NCBI GenBank assembly: GCA_001600055.1
Contig: BCIV01000006.1
Coordinates: forward strand, 806,001 to 870,000
Direction: 5' to 3'
Source of the DNA: Filobasidium wieringae
Taxonomy: Eukaryota; Basidiomycota; Tremellomycetes; Filobasidiales; Filobasidiaceae
Length of the DNA stretch: 64,000 bases
Part shown: positions 51,166 through 64,000 of the stretch, one piece after another
How positions within the stretch are numbered: the first letter of the stretch is position 1
Layout: each line of letters opens with the position of its first letter
Program-made: the position numbers and the translations under genes
The notes under the pieces: generated by a model
Databases searched by the model: none
What the model was told of the DNA's origin: nothing
What the model saw: only the letters and a program-made list of their open reading frames with translations

Positions 51166-51532
51166 CTTGAGGGGTATTTTCTATAAGAGATCTGTGTTGA
51201 TTGTAATTTTATGAGTGATCAATTCGACATGAATTCCTGAACTTTGGCTCGAGATTGAACAACTTCGATTGAGCGGATACAAATATCTCGAGCTGGCGTC
51301 ACGGATAATACCAATCCAAGGGGAAAACACTCGAACCTAGCTGCCTTTATTCCTCGCAATTCGACTGGCGTACGACCAGTAAATACGGGCTTATTAGGTT
51401 CCCATCGTAAAGCTGAGATAGCCAGCTTTCGGTCAATACCAATATCGACCACAAAGACCCTGACGCCGTCGCGGACAGAATAAACAAACACATCTCGTTC
51501 GGGCTACTCAGCTTGACCTCGGTCAAAACACC
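51166..51532. promoter_or_regulatory. Divergent promoter RRP40 / GCN5
   Basis: 367 bases between divergent start codons of two conserved nuclear genes. No recognised element. An 81-base AT-rich stretch directly abuts the RRP40 start. Confidence 0.4.
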
Positions 51533-54507
<2,975 letters not shown>

Positions 54508-56719
54508 CGTGTGTCGACGTAGACGAGGTTGTATATTTGGTACTTTGCATTGTATCGGCATAGGATGGTCGACCAGAGCCGGAGGCCGAAGTGAAGAGGC
54601 CGAGCTGGCGGGCGATTTCTTTTTGGCAGCGCAGTGAGGACGATTTGAGAGAGCATGTCTGTACCATGCCCGCAAGGTCGGATTCTGGAACTAGACTTGT
54701 ATCCCTCAATATGATATACCGCAGGCAAAAGGGATTCGAGCTGAGACGGCTGGATACTTTTCAAGTCGAACCATAGTCACTTGAGCAAGCGACGGAGCAG
54801 ACGCGGAAGCAGTCCTTGTAGCACTTGAGCTGCCTCGATCTCCTTAATAGGGGTAACAACACGACAAGAACAACAACAACTACGATGATCGTTAGCACGA
54901 CAGAGAGAGGAGAAGAGAGATCGAGACTATGGAAGGTACTTACAGCTTTGATCTCTAGGATCGGTTGGCACGGAATATCGAACCCCTTGACAGGCAAAAG
55001 GAGGAGCCGACGTTCATAATGAAAAGGTTGCAAAGTCAAGAGTGGACATGATGCTGACGACGATGATGTTGACGGGTGGTGGTATTAGTCGCTGGAAAGT
55101 GAACAGTTATATGTCTATACTTGTCACATTCGGCACGTTCTGTAGGCTTGGCGCCATACCGAGGATAATTCACAACGATCCAACCCGATCTATGATTATC
55201 CGAGAGTACTTGTAAAAGACAAGGACAGAATGGTCCACTGCCGTGCTCATTTTGATGGACGTGTGTCAGACCCTTTTATGGACATACATGTATGTACTCA
55301 TACATCGCGTACTGTAGCAGCAGAATGACACTCCGTAGAATCATTTGGCAATGTCCCCGTACCGCCTAGCTCTCGAGATCATCGGGAACGGCCGACCTAA
55401 ACGCCTGCATGCGCTCTAAGATCTCCTGATCGTTCAAGTCCTAACAGGACAGGTTCACTCAACCATGCTGAGCCACAATTGTTCTATGATCTTTATACCA
55501 CTGGCCGGGGTCTGTTGGTTGTGAACGATTCCATACAGTCAACATGCATATTCCCGGTCAAGTGGCTGCTACAACTAATCGAGCTGGGTTACGATGGCTA
55601 TAGTCGAACCATCCATTCGTGAAGCTACCTCTTCCCAGTTGGCGGATTGTTGATAAACGTATGGCAAGATAGATAGCGGTACCTGCGCTAGTATGGTATA
55701 ACTCACAATCTCTCTGGGTGTAGAATGTGGGGCCTATACGTTACTCACCGAACATGTGTGGTCTGTATCAAAATCACTATTAGGCCACCAAACTATTGTG
55801 AGCAGGACCCGATTAGATACCGCCTGCAACTTGCAACTTGTGATAATGATGTTCGAGGGATTGCAAATCGGTAATGGCTCTGACAATGCTTGATGTTTGA
55901 TATGTTACAGGTTTTGCAGCAAGCCTCCTCGACACTCAAACGTCGGCGTCCAGTGGTTTTCCAGAAAGTTGACGGTGGGTGTCGAACTGGTGTGCGAATA
56001 CTAATTTCAAGGACACAGAAATTTGATAATGGTCCGGTTCTGGTGCCGCGTTTCATCGTTGTGCGCGCGAGGGGAGACAAAGTGTTGCAGGATCAGCCGA
56101 TCAGTTGCAAGTAGATATTCCACACCTAGGGATACGAAACTATTAACTCTGAACCTATATCGAGACAGTTATGGTTCGAACGTGCTTGCTACGTGCTGTG
56201 CACCACAACGATGAAACCGCAACGATGAACCTCTGCGACGTTGCGATGTTCCGTCTTCTGTTTCAGTCTCAGATCGCTAAGACGCGAGAGAGAAAGAACG
56301 TTTCGAACCGATAAGCCGGCGGGTACAAAGAGCGAAAGAGAATGAAAAATGGGATTAACGGTCGAAGATCATTTCGACCTTCAACATTCACACAGCGATC
56401 ACAGCGAACGACGTGACATATACAGCACAGCGATCATAGCTATAGGTCAGCCTGCTCGCCTCGTACAGCCAGAGTGTCGACCACCACACATCTCGCCTTG
56501 GTTACAGCCGATCATTCGCCTCTCACAGAACTTAAAAATCACTCGAGCTGACTCACCTCTCAACGCCTAGACAACGAGTCTAGTCAAGTCATCCGGTTCC
56601 GTGATCCCGCCATAGCTCTACACCCGGTTCGCCACTTTGACTGGATCTCATATGAACTCGATCAGAACGACTGCAATACAGTTTATGAACTACAACATCC
56701 AACTATACAAACCATTACA
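54508..56719. other. Gene-poor region with possible unannotated gene
   Basis: About 2.2 kb. Two places have splice-like structure on the minus strand. At about 54780-55040 a GTAAGT...CTAAC...TAG intron pattern is flanked by frames with protein-like composition, but no joined frame is satisfying. At 55366-55750 there are likely C-terminal exons, listed separately. The part at 56100-56700 shows nothing I can support. Confidence 0.4.
55366..55749 (-). CDS. Possible 3' exons of an unannotated gene
   Basis: On the minus strand, an exon at 55440-55366 preceded by CTGTTAG encodes DLNDQEILERMQAFRSAVPD and then DLES and a TAG stop. An exon at 55682-55593, between GCGCAG and GTAACC, encodes a 30-residue stretch containing VYQQSANWEEVASRMDGS. 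Both are phase 0 and join cleanly. A third piece ending at 55749 before GTGAGT encodes PNSDFDTDHTCS and also joins in phase. The 5' end is not resolved; an ATG-led frame at 56080-55793 may supply it. The joined C-terminus is acidic and helical. I do not recognise it, and short frames can look this good by chance. Confidence 0.3.
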
Positions 56720-57913
56720 ATGCCATTCCCTTTCATGAGCTGGAATTTGGCCAAGCAAGATTCGTGAGTAAGCATCGTCACTTCAGATACACTTCGCTGA
56801 TACCCCACTCTATCGAAACCTCAAGTGAAGAAACAAAGTTCAGGTCATCCCAAGGTTTCCTGCTTAAACGAGCTGTCAAGGTAAGCAATCTCTACCATCT
56901 CTTTCTCAGATCGGCCTACTGACGACGATCGATGACCACAGCAATACGTGGAAGATGCTACAGACTATACACCGAACTTTGCAGGCCCACAGCAGCTGGA
57001 AAACATCAGGCAGTATTGTCGTGATCCGTATGTCCGTGAGCACTAACTGATGGAAAGACATGCTCTGACGTTCGTTTATACGACAGAGATCTACTGGATA
57101 TCATTCTAGACGTATTGAGCGAGAGGATGCTTTGCGCCTGGCCATGGAATATCAAGGTTCGTCACAAATACTCCCCAACTCCTCGCACATGCTCGTTCCT
57201 GAATCCTCTTCAGTCTTTGGACGTACTCAACCATCTCCTAAGCAACGGTCTTACCCTTCTACAAACACACCCCGTCTCTCGCCAGATCCTCACGAACCTA
57301 TCTTCCCTCTCAACTTCACCTCCGGACGATCCGATCGGAACTGCAACGCACGTTCAGACCAAATCAAACGAATGTCTCCATACCGCAGGTTACACACCGG
57401 GAACGAGCACGGCCTACCCTTTCTCTCAATATCGCGGGGCTTGGTTCTCCGACACCCCTACCGCAATAAAACAAGCATCAGAGAATGAGAGGGAGAGACT
57501 GGAGGAAGAGAGGAAGAGGGAAATCTTATGGGCCGGGTATAACATGTCTCGTAGAGAAAAGGCGAATAGAGGCAAGATCTGGAAAGATTATTCGACGAGT
57601 TCGAATAACGGACCGTAAGTCGATCAAAGTTGGATTGAGTCTTCCGGTCTACTCCTCGCTCACCCGGAATGCGTTTTTCCCCTCACTACAGAGCACCTCA
57701 TCCATCGACTCTGAGCGCATGGACTAGCGTGCCGAACGAAACCGAAGGGTTTTCATTCTCGACAACCACGGTCGGGTGAGTATCGCTCGTTTCACGATTC
57801 GCCAGGCGTAACCTGACCAGGCTATCACGCCGAGTAGACCACCATCAGCGGATCATTTCCGATTCCATCAGACCAACTATACCAAAGCCATGGAGCAGCG
57901 GTTCAAGAAGTGA
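56720..57913 (+). CDS. Small ENTH/VHS-like protein
   Basis: Seven exons (56720-56763, 56844-56880, 56942-57027, 57087-57156, 57214-57614, 57692-57775, 57838-57913) total 798 nt, 265 residues. The N-terminal half reads LLKRAVKQYVEDATDYTPNFAG, then LENIRQYCRDPDLLDIILDVLSERM and WPWNIKSLDVLNHLLSNGLTLL. The order of helices, the K-x-x-VK start and the 'W..K.L.vL..LL.nG' pattern match ENTH/VHS folds, which bind phosphoinositides or ubiquitin in clathrin-linked traffic. A charged helix (ASENERERLEEERKREIL) and a Ser/Thr/Pro tail follow, like the disordered tails of epsins, but I see no clear UIM, DPW or NPF motif. The ENTH-like call is by eye; the gene structure itself is well supported. Confidence 0.7.
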
Positions 57914-58221
57914 TTCATCGTGCTCGATAACTTCCAAACACAGAATACCCGCCAATACCAAGCAAATGCCTCGATTCAGCTCGGCCAAGTCGCAACGAAA
58001 AATATAAAAATTGTATTAAAGAACAGAGTCGCCCAGCCGACCTTTATCTAATAACATCGTATGATATAATGCAAAGTGTGAATACAGTGGTTGTAAGGGT
58101 TCTACTAAAGGAAAAAAGGAAACAATGCAAAGTCCGAGTCTAACAACGAGGATGTAGGGGTGTCACAAGGAGAGAACATGGGGAAATGATCACAGAAAGC
58201 GTGAGGCGTGTGCTAACGCTT
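57914..58221. other. Convergent 3' region
   Basis: 308 bases between the stop codons of the ENTH-like gene (+) and the Ser/Pro-rich gene (-). AT-rich, with an ATAAAAATTG-type stretch near 58003 that could serve for 3' end formation. Nothing coding. Confidence 0.4.
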
Positions 58222-60714
58222 CTACGCTCCGCTCCTTGCGAATGGAGCCAAGATGGGTGAAGGTGGTCTGAAGAACCCTCCTGATGAACCAGGCCCGGCG
58301 GCTGATGGACGAGAGCTTCGTGGAGCGGTCGCACGGATGGGCGCAGATCTGGCGAATGGCGCCATGATAGGTGAAGGGGGTCGATACGTGTTCCTGCTCG
58401 AGACGGCCGGATTGTTATTGTTTGACGCGCTGACGTAAATGTTCGTTGGCGGTTTATATGTCGTGATCGGTTTAGTGGGGAAAAGGATGGACCCTTCTTC
58501 CGACTGTTCGACCATCTTCTCTGATCTTGAGAGGATGCCATCTTTCCGAGTAAACGGGGCGAGATCTCGATCAGGCAAGGGAGACGGTACGAAACTCGTT
58601 CCGACCATGTTCGGCTCGACCTGTCTCTGTCCCAAACCCAAGACGGACGAGCCACCCGAATTCGTCCTCGTCCTGCCTCCAGGGTTCAAGCTGGACTGGG
58701 AAGCGGTCCGCATTCCTCCCGAGGTCAAGCTGGGGGACGGTCGGATTCCCAACCCGGAAGGAGTCGACGACCCGCTACTTCCCATGGCCACGCTATGTTG
58801 CTCTCCCTTGTTCGATTTCGTGCCACCCAACTGATAAGCCAATCCCAACCTAGCCTCCTGAACCGCGATAGCTTCCAACTCTTCCCTCGCCATCCTTAGT
58901 TCCTTTGCAAACTCGCTCTCCACGACAGCGAAATCCCCACTGGTCTTTCTCCTCAACGTCGCGCTCGTAGGCGTTTCCATATGTTTCGCAAATTCATCCC
59001 TCAAACTATCCCCACTGCCCACCCGGTCCAACCCGAGACTAGGCTCGACCTTGAGTCCCATTCCCCTTTCCCTCATGGGAGGTTTGAAATCGCCCATCTC
59101 GTTGAGTCGGGAGACCAACTTGACGGACGAAGGGAAAGAAGATGTCAATGCAGACGGGGAAGGTGGGAAATGATCCGAAGCCTCGTCGTTCTCCAACAAA
59201 GTGAACGATGGATTGGTCGTATCCCGTGTCGATCGTGGTTGTGGTCGGTACTGATGCTGATACTGCTGATCACGATCCAACTCGCTCCTCATCGGTTGAA
59301 CCACCTTTTTCATCTCTGGCTCGTTCTTCTTCTGTACCGGGGCCGAAACCTTCTTCTCCCCACCTAGCCCCGCCGATCCCTGCTGTCTCCTGGTGACGAG
59401 CGTCATCTCCACCTTCATCTCCCTCAACTCCAGAACATCCCTATAACTCAACCGAGGGACGACGGGATGGGGGGAACGATCGTAATCCCCGACCGTATGG
59501 ACCGGGAACTCTCTAGGCGATTTCGTACAGAACGACACGTTCCTCTTCGCCCTATCCCTATGACCCGCACAGTGCCCGAGGGAGAGCAAAGACGATCTGG
59601 TAGGGGTAGTCTCCTGCTCCGAAAGAGACGTGTGTAATCTAGGTACCTTGGGGGGTACCAATCCGTCCTGTCCGGCCAAAGAATCGTTCTCCTCCCCCTT
59701 GATGAGCTTGCTAGGTGATGACTTTTCTACTGCAGGGGAAGAGACGGTCCTGATCAAACAAGATCTGAATGCTTTTCCTTCCCCAAACGATCGATGTTTC
59801 GGTGACCATCTTCTAGGATCGCTCGCACTGGCACTGGCACTGGCACTGGCACTCGAGGTCCCGTGAACACGCGCGTCCTCTTCTTCCGACTCGGAATCGC
59901 TCTCCAAGCACACTTCTCGGCCCTGGTAATCGATCACAAGAGGGGTGGGGAGTACGAGCCCCTTCCGTTGTTTATTCTCCGACATGCATTTCGGGGGGGA
60001 GATGGAAAGGGGGCTTGCGGTCCCGAGAGAAGGAAGAGGGAGAGAATCAGGTCGATCGAGCGTCGGGGTGGTGGTGTTCATAGATGAAGAGGTGGCGGTA
60101 GTACTGGTGAACCCGGACGACAGGGGGAAGAAAGGTCGTCTGTACGAGCGAAACTTGACAATCAGATCTCCCTCATATGTGTGGTATTGCATCGAAACCC
60201 GACTCACCCGTTATGTATGACAGGTAACCCAGAGACGACCCCCATAGGTGTCGAACTACACGATCAACCAGGACCGAAAAATCAACTCTCGTGCACGAGA
60301 AACAACAATCATTGCGAGCCCGAGTACTAACCACATGGAACTACTCAATTCGCTCGTTCGGCCGGGAGAATCCAAACCGGGTACTTTATCACCATCCATC
60401 TCATCCTCGTCCGTCCCTAGAACGTCCATCCCCTCCCTCTGTTCCTCTAATACGTCCTTGCGTCGTTCGTCCTCGGAAACCATGGTGTTCCCACTTTCAA
60501 ACAGATCCAAAGAAAGGCTGGAGAGACTGGAGAACCGGTCCGTCGTTTTACTCCTGGGAAGTTCTCTGAGGAGATGTTCTGGTTCTCCCGTAGAGTCTTC
60601 GTCGGTATCGTTACAGTGATCGTTATCGTTGTAGTTATGGCGATGATGCGGGTTCTTGTGGCGATAATGATGATCCAGATCCAACAGGGTAGGGTAATCT
60701 TGATGGATCATCAT
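58222..60714 (-). CDS. Large Ser/Pro-rich protein with C-terminal duplicated motif
   Basis: Best model: exon 60714-60332 (MMIHQDYPTLLDLDHHY, His/Asp-rich, then acidic) joined to exon 60103-58222 across a 228-nt intron with a strong pyrimidine tract; 2265 nt, 754 residues. The second exon is a long disordered, Ser/Pro/Thr-rich chain with an acidic run (ESDSESEEED), a Ser-Ala repeat, a conserved-looking LSYRDVLELREMKVEM segment and a coiled-coil-like EFAKELRMAREELEAIAVQEA. It ends with two copies of one motif, YRPPSPIMAPFARS and FRPPSPILAPFARS, the second almost at the stop codon. I do not recognise the family. The first exon is less certain than the second. Confidence 0.68.
59824..59860 (-). 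repeat. Hexanucleotide repeat coding for (Ser-Ala)n
   Basis: Tandem GCACTG/CAGTGC-type hexamers inside the Ser/Pro-rich gene encode alternating Ser and Ala. A related hexamer repeat (GGCAGT) occurs at 61470-61505 in non-coding DNA upstream of the same gene. Confidence 0.85.
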
Positions 60715-62696
60715 CCACTTGGAAAGTCGGGAGAGGATCGATGAAAGATGAAGTGACAGTGGTGAAGAGACCGGATGATGGCGATAAGACTGGAACGCTG
60801 GTTTGAGTTCGATTCCAGTATCGTGATATTGACCGGATCAAAATCTCTAGAGCGATGGTTTATTGATCCATCATCCCCCGACCTGTTTCCCCCTTTATAT
60901 AGAATTGGTTGATCGTAGTATCCAAACCTCCGCTATAGCTTGTCCGACTGAACCGATAAGTACAGATAAGGTGGAGGAGTAAGAGGACTTGAGCGAGCGA
61001 TTGATGAGCGTTTGGTGATTGGGCAAAGGAAGGTGCGTCGTGAACGATCCGAGGCTCGTATCGGTCTAGAATAGGGCCTTGTGCTGTATCAGGTTGATCA
61101 GAGTGGAAGATCCCCAATCCGCCTTTTACGTTTTTGTTTGTTTGTATTGATTATCAAAAGAATGATCGATGTTTCTGGCGTCAACAAACGATGATCTTTG
61201 CAACGATATCAGACGATCCGGACGAGTCGGTGCTTGTGTGCTTGTGTGTGGGGTTTTATGAGAAGGAGGAAGAACGAGTGGGTATACTTGAACAAGTCTG
61301 TGAGGAGGGTTCTGAGAGTAGATTCTGAAGCTGTTGAGGAGGTCGATCGGCGTGATGGGAGAAGCGGAGGAGGGAATGAATGAACGTAGGTGACCAGGGT
61401 TTGCGCGTTTCACAGCCTCCCAGTAGAGGTAGCGGTAGCGGCAATGGTAGCAGCGGTGGTGGTAGCAGTGGCAGCAGTGGCAGTGGCAGTGGCAGTGGCA
61501 GTGGCAGCAACAACACCGTCGACTTGTCCAAACAAACAAATCCTGGAAATACAAGGCCCTTTCCAAGAATAATCTCGCTCTCCATGCCGACGGGAACAGA
61601 GTTTCTCTCCTCTCTCTCCCCTTTGCGTCCACTGTCACGCTCACGTACCGGCACCCGCGGACACTCGTCTGGTCGCTGGTCGGTAAACAAGCACGATGCA
61701 TCTGGTCACTAGCTTCACTAGCGTCAAGAGGGACTATGTGATGGCCGATGGTACACTCTCTTCCAACGACATGTGGGAGCCATCTTGAAATGGACTGACC
61801 AACCATCTCACCCGCCATACACCAGCACCTCATTCATCGAGACATATCATCCCCTCCGGAATCTCGAATCGTGACATCAGGGGCGCCGCGTCCAAGGCCT
61901 CTCTAACCGAGTAACGAGCATCAACAACCTCGTTTCACCACCAGTCTCACTCGTCGTTTCCGATTCATGATCCTTGGATTTTGTTCGCCGAGAAACTGGG
62001 GTTCTTGTATTCCTTGGCAAATGGGGAGAAGTCATGCGCCCGTTTGCTTGAGCTTGGCCAGCATATCATCGCTAGTAAGAAGGTGTGGCTGTGTGGGCTC
62101 ATGTGATTCGATCGATATGGAGTGTTATGCTTGACACGACATCACCAGGCAATAAAGAACTCCATATTCTGGTTTAATATGAGAGGTACGAAATACCACT
62201 ACTAGCATCTCCTCGCCAAGGGGGATGACCTGCAGATTCTAGATTCCGGCTTGTTGACAAGCTTGTTATCGTACTAGTAGCTCATTGCGTTGTTGCGCAT
62301 TTCTTCAAGACAGAGCGGTGATATAAGAAATTTAAGAAAACTGGTTTCTGCAGTGGTATCAAACAACATCTCAACAGTCGAGCTGCAGGATAGTGCTGTA
62401 ATCTAATCAATCAGAGATCTCAGAGATCAGAAGAGCCCTGGCGATTCTCGACTGACGCAGACCCAAGAGTATGCGATTCCCAGTTCCATTCATCGATGAA
62501 AATGCATATCACGTAAAGGCGGGAGCGTGCGGATGAGCGGGATGTCGAGTGCGGGGTGAGTTGTCCCGAGAATCAACCGAACCCTTCGACCTCGCAACTC
62601 GCAACCTCCAGATCTTCAGCTTTCTGTCATTGTGAATTCGTTCTCGGATAGTTCGATCGTATACACACACACACACAGACATCAAGTACGCACACA
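60715..62696. promoter_or_regulatory. Long divergent region, Ser/Pro-rich gene / FGGY kinase
   Basis: About 2 kb. An open frame on the minus strand (61833-61126) and one on the plus strand (61380-61712) owe their length to a GGTAGC/GGCAGT hexamer repeat at 61430-61510 and are not called genes. A short (CA)n run lies at 62663-62676, just before the kinase ATG. The rest shows nothing recognisable. Confidence 0.45.
61430..61510. repeat. GGTAGC/GGCAGT hexamer repeat
   Basis: Imperfect then near-perfect tandem hexamers (GGTAGCGGCAATGG..., ending in GGCAGT repeated about five times) in non-coding DNA. It gives long open frames on both strands. Confidence 0.9.
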
Positions 62697-64000
62697 ATGT
62701 CAAACAACACCCAAGAATCTTATTACATCGGGTTCGACGTGTACGTTCCCCTCTATTCCCGTCTCATTCCGACCCAAACGTAATAATCTTTTTCTCTGCA
62801 ATCTCCACAGCGGGACAGGGTCTGCCAGAGCCGCTCTGTTGGATGGTAAAGGCAATATCATTGCGGATGCTACCGGTCAGTACAAAGCGTCCGCGATCGT
62901 GCATTCGATAGCTGAACAAGAATCATCATCCTACGCCCTTTCTTGAAAACCTCCTTTGACTCCATATCCTTCTGATCAACTGTAGAACCAACCCAGACCT
63001 GGCGGTCCGAATCCGATCATCGGATCTTTGAACAGTCTACAACAGACATCTGGTCCTGTCTCTCCAAATGCTCTCTCCGCGTCCTCTCCCAATCCCACAT
63101 CCCGGCCGAAAAGGTCAAAGGAGTCTCGTTCGATGCTACCTGTTCCTTATGTGTTCTTACGGAGGAGGGGGAACCGATCAGCGTTCAGAAGGAGAAGCTG
63201 GGGGAGAGGGGGGAGAGGAATGTTATTCTCTGGGCAGACCATCGGGCTGAGAAGGAGGCGGAGGGGATCAATAAAACTGGACAAGGCGTGCTTGGGTTTG
63301 TCGGGGGCGTCATGAGCGTGAGTCCTGATCGGGGATAACAAGAGGTTCTCTCGTTCTGATTTGATCTCTGGACGGTTACTCTGCGACTCGTTTGACGAGA
63401 TTAGCTCGAGATGGAAATCCCGAAAACGCTTTGGTTGAAGAATCATATGAAAGAGGAGGACTTTGAGAGATCGTTCTTTTTCGAGCAAGTCGACCTCTAT
63501 CTTTCACCTTGTCGTCTCTCAAAACTGAACTTTATCCCTCCCACGCAACTAGTCTTCCAGATTACCGTAAGCTATCAATCCTTTTATCTTTCCTATCCAG
63601 TACTCGAAAATGACCGACGCTCGCTCGATAGTGACTTACCGCGCGACGGACAGTAAAGCACGTTCGACCTGCTCACTTACTTGTAAATTCTCTTACGTCT
63701 CGCCTGGGGTCAATGTGAAACATTCCGACGGGAAGGAGGAGACCAGTGAGGGTTGGTCTAAAGGGTTCTTGGAACAGATCGGTCAGTCCATTTTCCCATT
63801 TCCTAATCCCTCAAGTATTCAGGAAGACTGATCGTTCGATTTCGTTCGGATTTGGGTAGGACTAGGATCTATCGTTGAGAGGGGCTACGAACAAGTGGGC
63901 GGTCAACCGGGGAAGAACGGGTTGATCCTTACTGCGGGACAACCCGTCGGTCAAGGTCTCACCGAAAAGGCGGCAAAGGATTTCGGACTCTTACCCGGTA
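62697..64000 (+). CDS. FGGY-family carbohydrate kinase, 5' part (runs off the right edge)
   Basis: Sugar kinase of the FGGY class, closest in layout to human FGGY and yeast YDR109C (D-ribulokinase type). Exons 62697-62740, 62811-62875, 62986-63317, 63405 onward. Motifs: IGFDVGTGSARAALLD (phosphate-binding loop, formed across the first intron), IFEQSTTDIWS, GVSFDATCSLCVL, ILWADHRAEKEAE (catalytic-site Asp-His-Arg), LGFVGGVMSLEMEIPKTLWLKNHM, TYRATDSKARSTCSLTCKFSYV, and LGSIVERGYEQVGGQPGKNG at the edge. The joint between FERSFFFE and TYRATDSK (about 63485-63655) is not resolved: the family has a DLPDFL block here, and the exon end may use a GC donor (GA|GCAAGT). The C-terminal half is outside the window. 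Confidence 0.88.

Noticed and set aside
61126..61833. Minus-strand frame of 235 codons and overlapping plus-strand frame at 61380-61712
   Set aside because: Length comes from the hexamer repeat; no splice partners or conserved-looking sequence outside it.

Overview
The window is nuclear DNA of a basidiomycete yeast, most likely a Tremellomycete (Cryptococcus/Kwoniella/Saitozyma-like). The genes are dense and cut by many short GT-AG introns (about 35-100 nt) with CTAAC/CTGAC-type branch sites, and gene content fits that group: a CIR1-type iron GATA factor, a GCN5 with a PCAF-type N-terminal domain, a single-chain NADH-glutamate synthase and an AA9 polysaccharide monooxygenase. The species assignment is inference. 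I saw no transposon, CRISPR array, viral insertion or tRNA gene.

Layout. 1-10 kb: 5' part of glucose-6-phosphate isomerase (runs off the left edge), a secreted protein of unknown function, TIM9, a peroxisomal acyl-CoA dehydrogenase, CDC48. 10-24 kb: a SET-domain methyltransferase, the ESCRT-III relative CHM7, the iron regulator CIR1 followed by a long gene-poor stretch, the 25S rRNA methyltransferase BMT6, a mitochondrial-type PP2C phosphatase. 24-33 kb: a DHA1-type MFS transporter, RPS26, a gene-poor stretch holding a box C/D snoRNA candidate, and an AA9 LPMO with a long Thr/Val/Ala-rich tail. 33-44 kb: GLT1 and a large polyQ bHLH transcription factor. 44-54.5 kb: a divergent protein with weak Mg-chelatase/MoxR-like resemblance, MKT1, RRP40, GCN5. 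54.5-64 kb: a gene-poor stretch with hints of an unannotated spliced gene, an ENTH-like small protein, a large Ser/Pro-rich protein, and the 5' part of an FGGY carbohydrate kinase (runs off the right edge).

The genes are mostly unrelated housekeeping functions; I see no functional cluster and no convincing new multi-gene system. The more interesting signals are at transcript level: a TIM9 start codon split by an intron, three GC-AG introns (two in the AA9 gene, one in MKT1), a stopless 66-nt intron whose length is a multiple of three, an open frame upstream of CIR1 interrupted by one stop, the snoRNA candidate with an 8-bp terminal stem, and possible C-terminal exons of an unannotated gene. 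Exon borders were worked out by hand from splice signals, frame continuity and remembered family motifs. Where lengths are given, the joined exons sum to a multiple of three.
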